A DNA stretch of 64,000 nucleotides. Source: Planctomycetota bacterium. GTDB taxonomy: Bacteria; Planctomycetota; UBA1135; UBA2386. Below, piece after piece: positions 36,401 to 43,237 of the stretch. Made by a program: the position numbers and the translations under genes. The stretch lies in contig JAEUHR010000057.1 of the NCBI GenBank assembly GCA_016794425.1, positions 1-64,000 of the forward strand. The letters run 5' to 3'. The notes beneath the pieces are model-generated. The model searched no databases. It was not told the DNA's origin and saw only the letters and a program-made list of their open reading frames with translations. Numbering within the stretch: position 1 is the stretch's first letter; every line of letters begins with the position of its first letter.

Positions 36401-37198
36401 CACCTCCTCGAGCGCCATCGCCGGGGCGATCGCGGTCGCGGTGTAGCCCTGGCCGGCCGGCACGCCGGGCAGGTCGAAGCGGCCGTCGGCGTCGCTGACG
36501 GTCTCGAGCCAGCGGTACTGTCGGTCGGTGATCTGACCGAGGAACGAGTTCAGGCCCGGCCGCAGGCTGACGTGCGCGCCGCCGAGCGGCGCACCGTCGG
36601 GACCGAGCACGACGCCGCGCACGCGGCCGCCGGGCACGGCGCGCAGTTCGACGCCCGGCTTGATCTCGCCGGCCGCGAGCCGGGCCGTGCCGGGCGTGCG
36701 CACGAACCAACCGTCACTGCGGCCGTCGAGGAACACGCGGCCGGGCGGCAGCCCGGTGATCGTGAACGTGCCGTCCGGCGCGCTTTGCGTGCGGCCGAGC
36801 TCGCGGCGCACCGCCCGCGTCTCGACGTAGACGCCCTGCGTGAACAGGCCGCGGAAGCGGGCCACCAGCGGTTCGATCGAGGGCTCGTCCTGGATCGCGA
36901 CCACTTCGACGCCGCCGAGCGGCGTGCCGTGCCGGGCGTCCAGCACGATGCCGCGCACGCCGGTCTCGGCGGCGCCGACCGAGACCTGTTCGCGCGCGGC
37001 GTCGGCCGTGGCGGCCGCCGCGGCCGCGGCGCCGGCGTCGAGGGCGCCATTCGCGGGCGCAGCGGGGTCGACCGCATCGGCACCGGCAACCGGCGGCAGC
37101 GGCGGCGCTTCGTCGCCGCGCGCGAGCCACCAGACCAAGCCGAGCAAGAGGGCGAACAGAACGGCGACGAGGGCCGTGGCAGCAGCGCGATTCGGCAT
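33467..37198 (-). CDS. Giant membrane-anchored carboxypeptidase-regulatory-like repeat protein
   Basis: A 1243-residue protein. One N-terminal helix (ATALVAVLFALLLGLVWWLA, residues 7-26) serves as signal anchor, and an Ala/Pro-rich linker follows. The rest is about a dozen CpL domains of ~85-100 residues, each recognisable by V-G-V-D--G-PV-GA-V and a later T-DA-GRF-I-G-L-PG-Y-L word (SDADGRFDLPGVPAGQGYT, TDADGGFVAEGLTGERLV, TDENGEFTIRSVAAGTYRL). These are prealbumin-like beta sandwiches that bind or present ligands. No peptidase residues are present. The gene lies 140 bp downstream of the sensor histidine kinase on the same strand, which suggests a shared envelope role. Exact repeat count is approximate. 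Confidence 0.8.
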   Translation of the reverse strand: MPNRAAATALVAVLFALLLGLVWWLARGDEAPPLPPVAGADAVDPAAPANGALDAGAAAAAAATADAAREQVSVGAAETGVRGIVLDARHGTPLGGVEVVAIQDEPSIEPLVARFRGLFTQGVYVETRAVRRELGRTQSAPDGTFTITGLPPGRVFLDGRSDGWFVRTPGTARLAAGEIKPGVELRAVPGGRVRGVVLGPDGAPLGGAHVSLRPGLNSFLGQITDRQYRWLETVSDADGRFDLPGVPAGQGYTATAIAPAMALEEVHGVDVREAQVTEVTLRGHAGAFVAGRVVDGSGAPVANANVAMVYLDISRVLFSADGRQAPITTDAAGRFAIEHVAAGRVAFVAAADRQAPSQIEELAVVDHGRYEDLVLQLAEGVTVRGRVVDDERRPVAGAAVELRPFERPDDPQFLKMMLKIRRVAATTDADGGFVAEGLTGERLVVQAGKAGYTTVTRFGVKLDEPDLVLEIQRGAVVRGKVVLGDAPLPRFRVDTRTTAVPAKAVADAAAGGTRPAATDGNSAPTWSDEGGGPPFGPGRRGMRERTVQLPEGQTMLERGMNGLDGNWREVQAADGTFELRGIPPGRVRVRVRADGCADAPNQEVDLAPGQTSDVLVFRLEPGQSVAGRVVDGAGQPVSDAQVTAHRQRDDGGRRGPFAFRIDPEDFDFLALSSAQGRRSAVSDSKGGFVIAALEPGRYRFTARHPDLAKASSADVEVVAGTPLPPIEIRLDAGGGVEGSVTGLGMRPLRDALMVAFSLQAGTMRSSTTDQAGFYRIDGLPPGQYMVFKSRLDERADNIPLELMSNMRLKTVTVRQGQFTRADVHDEDEDGLRVHGVVRERGAPVPRALVTLMGADRDGILGMGVRADAAELDGRYELVGIRPGNYVIQVSRFQGQPVQTTFELEVPADATEFRFDVELPTSSIRGRVVDTRGQPVARLPVTLGSDQGALGAAEGLIGLIAQNGLGQARTDENGEFTIRSVAAGTYRLTAGSRVGPGRGRRGGGDALRTHGEAVLDGLVVDGATAIEGLLITVPLAGRIEGVVLDGSGTAVAGAEIGWVETSSKRRRAAGNPMLDLLGAQPQPIRSGTDGRFEITGLTPGTYDLRVEGEALEAGAVRDVQVPEDGVTTVTLSMVRGATLRLRATNVDRQQIPLAWLSLLDGQGKPVVRRVSTLTVMKRLLGSRDDVNDSGWYEFGSVPPDTYTAVIAEPGKPEVRITRTIRDGETVEWDVDVAAELQARDAAAK

Positions 37199-37338
37199 GG
37201 GAGAGGCGGGAGGCGGCGCAGCGCGAGGGGCGGTTGGCGGCAGGTGGCCGGGCGGGGACGGCGCCTGTCGGGTTCGCCGCGCAGGTTGGCCGGGATGCGC
37301 CGCGGGGCAAGCGGGCGGCGCGGTCCGACCCGTGCAGC

Positions 37339-39204
37339 CTACGCGGTCGGCGGCGGCGCCACCGGCAGTTCGATCGTGAACACGGTCTCGCCGGCCCGGG
37401 TGCGGTCGAGCCGGATCGCGCCGCCGTGCGCCTCGACGACGCGGCGGCAGATCGCCAGTCCGAGCCCGGTGCCCGACGACTTGGTCGTGAAGTACGGCTC
37501 GAACAGGTGGCCGCGCGCCTCGTCGGGCACGCCAGGACCGTCGTCCGCGATCTCGACCACCGCCCGGCCGTCGGCGCGGCTCGACCGCAGCGCCACCGCG
37601 ACGCCGTTCGGCGCCGCTTCGATCGCGTTCTGCACCAGGTTCACGAACACGCGCGCCAGCGTCGGGCTGTCGAGCGCGACCGCCGCGTCGCCGGCCCCGG
37701 GCGCGAACGTCAGTTCGAGCGCCTTGCCGGCGAACAATCCCGCGCACTGGTCGCGCAGCTCGGCGAGCCAGTCGTCGAGCCGCACCGGCGTGCGCTGTGC
37801 CGGCGCCGAACCGGCGAAGGCGCGGAAGTCGCTGGCGATCCGGTCGAGGGCCTGCGTCTGTTCGAGCACCGTGCGCGCGAGCCGGTCGGCGACCGCGTCG
37901 GCGCGCGGATCGCTCTCGCGCCGCGCGCGCTGCAGCAGCTGCGCCGCCATGCGCATCGGCTGCAGCGGGTTCTTGACCTCGTGCGCGACCTGGCGCGCCA
38001 TCTCGGCCCAGGCCTGTTCGCGTTCGACGGCGACCAGCCGCTGCCGGCCCTGCGCCAGTTCCGTCGCCATCTGGTTGAACGCCGACGCCAGTTCGCCGAG
38101 TTCGGGGCCGCCGCGCGCCGGCACCGACACCGCGAGGTCGCCGCCGGCGACGCGCCGCGTCGCCGCCACCAGCGCCCGCACCGGCGCCACGATCGCGCGC
38201 GACGCGACCAGCGACCACAACACCAGCACCGCCAGCGTCACCGCGATCGCCACCAGCAGCACCTGCTCGAACGCGTCGCTGGCCGCGAACAGCTCGGTCT
38301 CGGGCACCGTGACCGCGACCACGAAATCGCGCGCCCCGCCGAGGCCGCAGGGTGCGACACCGACGCGCCAGCGTGCGCCGTCCGCCGCCGCGTAGGCACC
38401 GCGCGCCATCGCCTTGGCCGCGGTGACCTGCGCCGCCAGCGCCGGCGGCGCCAGCGGCAGGCCGTACCTCGCGCGATCGGTGTGTGCCAGCACCCGACCG
38501 TCGCGGCTCGCCAGCAGCACCTGCGCCGACGGCAGGCCCGCCCGCGCCGCCAGCACGTCACGGGCCTGGTCGAGCACGAGCTGCACTTCGCCCCAGCGCA
38601 GCAGCGCGAACAGCACGCCGGGCGGCCCCTCCGGCCGCGGCACGTCGATCGCGAGACCGAGGTGGTGGCTGGCCGGATCCATCGAACGGTGCTCGAGCCC
38701 GCGGTGCAGGAACGGCGACCGCCCCCACGGCACGAACTGCAGCGTGCGCTCGCGCTGCGCGCCGCGGAACCACGCGGCGTCGGCGACCGTCGTCGGGATC
38801 AGCGCCGCGCGCCGTTCGTGCGTGTTCGGATCGAGCCGCTGCCCGTCCTGCCAGTAGACGACGCGTCCGGTCGAGTCGGCGAGCAGCAGCAGATCGAGGT
38901 AGTTGTCGAGCAGGTCCGGCACCAGCTCGACCTGCTCTTCGAACGCCGCCATCTCGGCCCGGCTGTCGAGCGCACGCCGCGCGATCTCGCGCACGATCGC
39001 GCAGGCCTGGTCGACGCGCTGCAGCAGCCCGTCGATCTTCTGCGCGTGGTCGGCGGCCAGCTGCGGCAGGAACACGCGCACGACCTGCTCGTCGATCTGC
39101 TCGCGCATCGAGCGCAGCGAGAACCAGCCGTAGAGCAGCAGCGGCAGCACGGCGGTCACCACGAGGGTGAACACGAACCGGCTCGCCAGCGAAATCCTGC
39201 GCAC
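37339..39204 (-). CDS. Transmembrane sensor histidine kinase (NtrY-like)
   Basis: A 621-residue kinase. Membrane helix 1 (residues ~9-28, FVFTLVVTAVLPLLLYGW) and helix 2 (~314-335, VLLVAIAVTLAVLVLWSL) enclose a Cache-like periplasmic sensor. A HAMP domain (~336-388, APVRALVAATRRVAGGDL) leads to the dimerisation domain with phospho-acceptor His408 in RQVAHEVKNPLQPM. The ATPase has N box VFVNLVQNAIEAAPNG, G1 VEIADDGPGVP, F box HLFEPYFTTK and G2 GTGLGLAICRRVVEAHGG, so it is complete. It autophosphorylates and should pass phosphate to a response regulator, but none is encoded in the window. Start GTG at 39204. Downstream of the TPR lipoprotein gene (51-bp gap) and upstream of the CpL gene. Confidence 0.92.
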   Translation of the reverse strand: MRRISLASRFVFTLVVTAVLPLLLYGWFSLRSMREQIDEQVVRVFLPQLAADHAQKIDGLLQRVDQACAIVREIARRALDSRAEMAAFEEQVELVPDLLDNYLDLLLLADSTGRVVYWQDGQRLDPNTHERRAALIPTTVADAAWFRGAQRERTLQFVPWGRSPFLHRGLEHRSMDPASHHLGLAIDVPRPEGPPGVLFALLRWGEVQLVLDQARDVLAARAGLPSAQVLLASRDGRVLAHTDRARYGLPLAPPALAAQVTAAKAMARGAYAAADGARWRVGVAPCGLGGARDFVVAVTVPETELFAASDAFEQVLLVAIAVTLAVLVLWSLVASRAIVAPVRALVAATRRVAGGDLAVSVPARGGPELGELASAFNQMATELAQGRQRLVAVEREQAWAEMARQVAHEVKNPLQPMRMAAQLLQRARRESDPRADAVADRLARTVLEQTQALDRIASDFRAFAGSAPAQRTPVRLDDWLAELRDQCAGLFAGKALELTFAPGAGDAAVALDSPTLARVFVNLVQNAIEAAPNGVAVALRSSRADGRAVVEIADDGPGVPDEARGHLFEPYFTTKSSGTGLGLAICRRVVEAHGGAIRLDRTRAGETVFTIELPVAPPPTA

Positions 39205-39255
39205 GCGGCGATCATGCCGGTGCCGGGCGCCGGCACCAATGGCCGACGCAGTCGG

Positions 39256-40551
39256 TCAGTCGCGCCGTGCGCCGCCCTCGGCGCCGCTGCCATCGGCCTG
39301 CTGCGCGATCGCCTGCTTCAGGCGCTCGATCCGCGCCGGACCGTCCTGCCAGCCCGGGTAGAACTGCATCGCCGCCTCGTAGTGCAGCAGCGCGCCGGGC
39401 AGGTCGCCCGCCTGGTCGGCCGCGACCGCGGCGTCCCATTCCTTCTGCGCCTGCTCGATGTCGAGCTTCAGGCCGTCGACGCGCGCCCGTTCGTCGGCGA
39501 GCCCTTCGGGCCACTCCAGCGCCAGCGCTTCGAACGCGGCCAGCGCTTCGGCCTTCTTGCCGAGGATCTCGAGATCGCGCGCCGCCTGGTACTTCGCGTC
39601 GCCCTCGCGGCGGCGGTTCTGGATCATCAGCTCGCTGATGTCGCCGCGCAGCAGCGTCGACATCGCGTAGGCCTCGTCGAGCTGCTGGCGCGCGCCGTCG
39701 AACTGGCCCGAGCGCATCGCGATCTGCGCCTTCTCCATCAGCAGCGACGCCTTCGTCTCGCGCTCGACCGCGGCGATCTCCTCGGCGACGCCCGGCAGCT
39801 CCGGATCGAGCTTGGCGGCCTCGCGCAGCTCCAGCAGCGCGGCGCCGAACTGGTTCGCGCGCACGCATTCGCGGGCACGTTCGAGCGCGGCCAGCGCCAT
39901 CTCGTGCCGCGCCCGGATGCGCAGCTGGTCGGCGTCCTCGCGCTCCGGCGCGTTCGCGACCGCGATGTCCGAGTGCCAGCGCACCTCGACGAACCGGAAC
40001 TCGGGCAGCTTGCGCACCGCCTCGAGGAACTGCCGCTGCGCCTTGGTCGACAGCTCGCCGAGCGAAGTGCGCACGCGCTCGGTGCCCTTGACCGCGGGCA
40101 AGAAGCCCGGCAGCAGCGCCTCGGCGCGCAGGAACGCGGTCAGCGCACCCTGCAGGTCCTTGCGCAGCAGCTGGTCCTCGCCGGCCTGCACCGACCGCGT
40201 CGCGAGCTTGAAGATCGCGCGGTCGCGCAGCGCGCCGAGTTCGGGGTAGTCGGGCGCGATCCGTTCGAGTTCGGCGAGGTCGTCGAGCGCCGCCTGCTCG
40301 CGCTCGCCGAAGATGTGGTAGCGGGCCCGCTCCAGCAGATGGCGCTGCCAGGCCGCCGCGCAGGCCTGCTCGAGCTCCGGCGTCGGCGTGTCGCCGGCGT
40401 CGATCAGCGCCTGCCGCTCCGCCGCCAGCAGTTCGTAGGCGCGCTGGTGGTCGCCGAGGCGCGCGCTGTGCTGGCTCTGCTCCAGCACGGAACTGGTGCT
40501 GCAGGCCGCAAACAGCAGGAAGCCGGACAGGAGCGGGCGGAGCGTGGGCAT
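39256..40551 (-). CDS. TPR-containing lipoprotein
   Basis: A 431-residue predicted lipoprotein. The ATG at 40551 gives a short signal with lipobox (RPLLSGFLLFAACSTSS, Cys near residue 18). The remainder is almost all helical and resembles tetratricopeptide repeats: DHQRAYELLAAERQALIDAG, LQGALTAFLRAEALLPGFLP, FGAALLELREAAKLDPELPG, KKAEALAAFEALALEWPEG and DLPGALLHYEAAMQFYPGW. It is probably anchored in the envelope as an assembly or scaffolding partner, but nothing identifies the partner. First gene of a likely TPR lipoprotein > histidine kinase > CpL protein transcript on the minus strand. Confidence 0.75.
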   Translation of the reverse strand: MPTLRPLLSGFLLFAACSTSSVLEQSQHSARLGDHQRAYELLAAERQALIDAGDTPTPELEQACAAAWQRHLLERARYHIFGEREQAALDDLAELERIAPDYPELGALRDRAIFKLATRSVQAGEDQLLRKDLQGALTAFLRAEALLPGFLPAVKGTERVRTSLGELSTKAQRQFLEAVRKLPEFRFVEVRWHSDIAVANAPEREDADQLRIRARHEMALAALERARECVRANQFGAALLELREAAKLDPELPGVAEEIAAVERETKASLLMEKAQIAMRSGQFDGARQQLDEAYAMSTLLRGDISELMIQNRRREGDAKYQAARDLEILGKKAEALAAFEALALEWPEGLADERARVDGLKLDIEQAQKEWDAAVAADQAGDLPGALLHYEAAMQFYPGWQDGPARIERLKQAIAQQADGSGAEGGARRD

Positions 40552-40784
40552 GATCGGAAAGGCAGCCTGCCCGAGCCGTCGGGCACGGGCCGGCGACGTC
40601 GGACGGCCGGCGGCGGCGCATCTTCCCTCGCACCGTGCCGATGTCCACACGGCGCTGCGGAACCGTGCCCTGCCGACCGGTTCCGGCGCCGCCGAAGGGC
40701 ACTGGCTGCGGAGGGGCTGTCCCGGTCGTGGACGCCGGCGCGCCGCAGGCCGCCGACCGCTCAACCCGCCGGCCCGAACGGCCG

Positions 40785-41525
40785 ATGACACCGGCCATGA
40801 CCGGCCCAGGCGACATCACCGACGAATTCGACGACGACGCGCTCAGGGCGTCGATCGAACGCGCGGATACCGCGGGCGAGTGGCGCGACACGGCGGGTTT
40901 CGTCGACCCGAAGCTGGCCGCGATCGAGAAGAAGCTCGCCGAACCCGAGCCGGCCAACGCCGACTACGCCGAACGGCGCCGCCGCGAGCTGCTGGAGCGC
41001 GCCTCGATGCAGCTGGTCGACGGCGAACCCGAGGCGAAGCCGAAGAAGCTGCAGGACCCGTTCGCCGGCGACTGGCGCGAAGCGCTGGCGGTCCGGATCG
41101 ACCCGCCGGCAGCGACGCCGGCGCCGGCCGAAACGCCGCCGCCGGCCGAACCGAGCTACCTGGCGCAACGCCGTTCGGCGCACCCGGTGCTGACGACGAT
41201 CCGGCCGCTGCTGACCGGCTTCGGAGTGTTCCTGCCGGCCGCCGCCGCCTACGTGCTGATCGCGGGCTGGCACTACGACGTCGCTCTGCGCACGGCGATC
41301 GCCGCGCCGCTGGCGGGCTTCCTGTGGCAGCAGTTGGACGCCGAACGGTTCCGCGCGCTGGTGCTTGGCGCCGCGGTGCACCTGCTCGCGTTCTTCCTGA
41401 CGTCGCTGACGTGGACGGTCGCCGACGTGGTCGGCCACTGCACGGCGTTCGTGATCGTCGCGATCGGTGCGCTCGTGGTGGGCAGCATCCACGAGTCGCG
41501 CAAGATGCTCGCCGACCGCCACTGA
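40785..41525 (+). CDS. Hypothetical membrane protein with acidic N-terminal region
   Basis: About 246 residues. The N-terminal half is soluble, acidic and proline-rich (GDITDEFDDDALRASIERAD, PAATPAPAETPPPAEPSY) and would lie in the cytoplasm. The C-terminal half has about four membrane helices (TGFGVFLPAAAAYVLIAG, AIAAPLAGFLWQQL, LVLGAAVHLLAFFLTSL, CTAFVIVAIGALVVGSI). I do not recognise a family. Two in-frame ATGs (40785, 40797) lie four codons apart and neither has a clear ribosome site. Divergent from the TPR lipoprotein gene across 233 bp, in which I found no further gene. Convergent with the atypical kinase gene. Confidence 0.6.
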   Translation: MTPAMTGPGDITDEFDDDALRASIERADTAGEWRDTAGFVDPKLAAIEKKLAEPEPANADYAERRRRELLERASMQLVDGEPEAKPKKLQDPFAGDWREALAVRIDPPAATPAPAETPPPAEPSYLAQRRSAHPVLTTIRPLLTGFGVFLPAAAAYVLIAGWHYDVALRTAIAAPLAGFLWQQLDAERFRALVLGAAVHLLAFFLTSLTWTVADVVGHCTAFVIVAIGALVVGSIHESRKMLADRH

Positions 41526-41605
41526 GGTGTGAGGGTCGGTCCGCTCCCCTCGTCTCGGCCTGCCATCGGGCGGCCGGCAGCGGCCGCCGCGTGGCCGCGG
41601 TCGCC

Positions 41606-42535
41606 TCAGGCCTTGCTGATGAACGACTCGAGGTCGCCCTTCAGCTGCTCGAGGCCGTAGTCGCTGACCGTGATGCAGCGGTAGATGATGCGCTCGAGTT
41701 CCTCGGGCGTCTTCGGGTTCAGCACGTGCGGCGGGCTGTAGCTGAAGAAGTAGCTCAGCGACAGCCGCTGCGTCTCACCGCCGCTCTGGCGGCCGGCGAA
41801 CTCCCACGGCACCTCGTCGAACGGCAGCGTGCCGGTCAGGATCTCGTAGATCATGATGCCGATCGCCATCACGTCCGCCTTGCTGTCGCACAGCAGCAGC
41901 GGGTTGTAGTGCGGCGTCGTGGTCACGATCGAACCGCCCGGCACGCGCATCGCCGGGTCCAGGATCACGACCTTGCCGCTCGGCTTGACGACCAGGTTCT
42001 CGGGCTTCAGGTCGCCGTGGTAGTCCAGCGCGCCGGCGGCCTTGGTGGCCAGCAGCGCGCGCACGACGGCGAGGAACCAGTTCAGGTGGATGCCCTCGAG
42101 GCTGCGGATCTTCTCGCGCAGCGTCTTGCCGCGGACGTACTCGAGCACGAGCACCGGGTTGCCGTCGATCACCAGCCGGTCGTGCACCGTGACGACGTTC
42201 TCGTGCTGGCACGCGGCCAGCAGGTCGCCCTCGGCGCGCAGCATGGCCTGCACCTCGCGCTCGTCGAACAGGTCGATCCGCACGCCGCGCGGCTCGAAGA
42301 ACACGGCCTCGGCCGGCAGTTCGTCGGGGCTGATGCCCTCCGGGGTGCGCCGGGAGGTGACTTCGAGCAGGCGCGTCACCTGGCGGCCGCCGCCGGAGGC
42401 GCCGCCGACCTTGAGGGCCACTTTGTTGCCGGTCTCCTCGTGCTGCGCCAGGAACACGGAGGCGAAGCCGCCGCGTCCCAGGAAACGGGTGATCCGGTAG
42501 CCCTGCACCACCTCACCGACCGCGAGCTTCATCAT
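41606..42535 (-). CDS. Atypical soluble Ser/Thr protein kinase (HGD / DPA motifs)
   Basis: About 309 residues, a single kinase domain with no membrane helix. It has a Gly loop (LGRGGFASVF), the ATP lysine in NKVALKVGG (Lys42), YHGDLKPENLVV at the catalytic loop and KVVILDPAMRVPGG at the metal-binding loop. The catalytic Asp and Asn are kept, but HRD is HGD and DFG is DPA, so the metal-binding Asp remains while Phe and Gly are lost. HGD occurs in some active bacterial and aminoglycoside-type kinases; DPA is rarer. After DVMAIGIMIYEILTGTLPF the C-lobe looks normal. Two adjacent ATGs (42535, 42532) are the likely start; a start 30 codons further upstream adds a basic segment without kinase similarity. 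Confidence 0.8.
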   Translation of the reverse strand: MMKLAVGEVVQGYRITRFLGRGGFASVFLAQHEETGNKVALKVGGASGGGRQVTRLLEVTSRRTPEGISPDELPAEAVFFEPRGVRIDLFDEREVQAMLRAEGDLLAACQHENVVTVHDRLVIDGNPVLVLEYVRGKTLREKIRSLEGIHLNWFLAVVRALLATKAAGALDYHGDLKPENLVVKPSGKVVILDPAMRVPGGSIVTTTPHYNPLLLCDSKADVMAIGIMIYEILTGTLPFDEVPWEFAGRQSGGETQRLSLSYFFSYSPPHVLNPKTPEELERIIYRCITVSDYGLEQLKGDLESFISKA

Positions 42536-42664
42536 CCGCTGTGTGTCCCGGTTGCATGCGGGAGGGGCCTTCCCCCCGCGAGCTGCTTTTCGGTATCCCC
42601 TTTCTGCAAGTTGAGTTAGGGACACTCTGCGGCCGCTTCGGGCGGTGCCAACGGGCGTTCGGTG

Positions 42665-43231
42665 TCAGCGGATCGTGAAGCTCGCAAGGCGGCTGCGGAC
42701 GGTCCGGCCGGAGGCCTCGGCCTCGACGAACCAGTGGAACGTGCCACGCGCCGCGAGGCGGTCGCGCAGGGCCTCGGGGGTCACCAGCACGTCGCCGTCG
42801 ATGCCAGCGATGCGATCGATCTCGGTGTAGTCGGCCTCGCACAAGACGAACGCCACCGCGCCGGGTCCCCCGTTCGCGCGCCAGCGGAACGCCGGCGGCG
42901 GGTCGGTCAGATCCCCCGTCGGTGAAACCGCGTGCAGGGAGCGAAGGTAGAACCCTGGTCGTGCCGATGCGGAGGCAGCAACATGCGTTGGTATCGGCTC
43001 CACCGGATGCATCGCCGCCATTCCCGCCACGACGAGCAGCAGCACGCCGACCAGGCGCGGCCACGCCGGCTGGACCCGGCCGGCGCGGCGCCGTTGCACT
43101 TCGTCGGCGACGGTCGGCGGCACGACGCGCCACGGCCGCGCCAGCGCGCGGCCGTCGGCCCCGTGCGTGCGCGGGGCGGCAGCGCCGGCCGCTGCGCTGC
43201 GATGCGCCGTGAACCACGCCCACCTCGACAT
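42665..43231 (-). CDS. Hypothetical single-pass membrane protein
   Basis: About 188 residues if the ATG at 43231 is used. A basic, Arg/Ala-rich N-terminal part of ~70 residues (VVPPTVADEVQRRRAGRVQP) is followed by one membrane helix (RLVGVLLLVVAGMAAM), then a beta-rich exterior of ~100 residues (PPAFRWRANGG, AVAFVLCEADYTEIDR, RGTFHWFVEAEASG) resembling a fibronectin or Ig-like fold. The topology (cytoplasmic tail, helix, small exterior domain) is that of anti-sigma or kinase-partner proteins, but no zinc-finger HxxxCxxC is present. It lies just upstream of the atypical kinase gene on the same strand. The start is uncertain because the opposite-strand gene begins 6 bp away. Confidence 0.5.
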   Translation of the reverse strand: MSRWAWFTAHRSAAAGAAAPRTHGADGRALARPWRVVPPTVADEVQRRRAGRVQPAWPRLVGVLLLVVAGMAAMHPVEPIPTHVAASASARPGFYLRSLHAVSPTGDLTDPPPAFRWRANGGPGAVAFVLCEADYTEIDRIAGIDGDVLVTPEALRDRLAARGTFHWFVEAEASGRTVRSRLASFTIR

Positions 43232-43237
43232 GCTCCG

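Noticed and set aside
41580..41598. GC-rich 6-bp stem (GCGGCC/GGCCGC) between convergent genes as a terminator
   Set aside because: The stem is short, there is no T tract, and such palindromes are expected by chance at this base composition.
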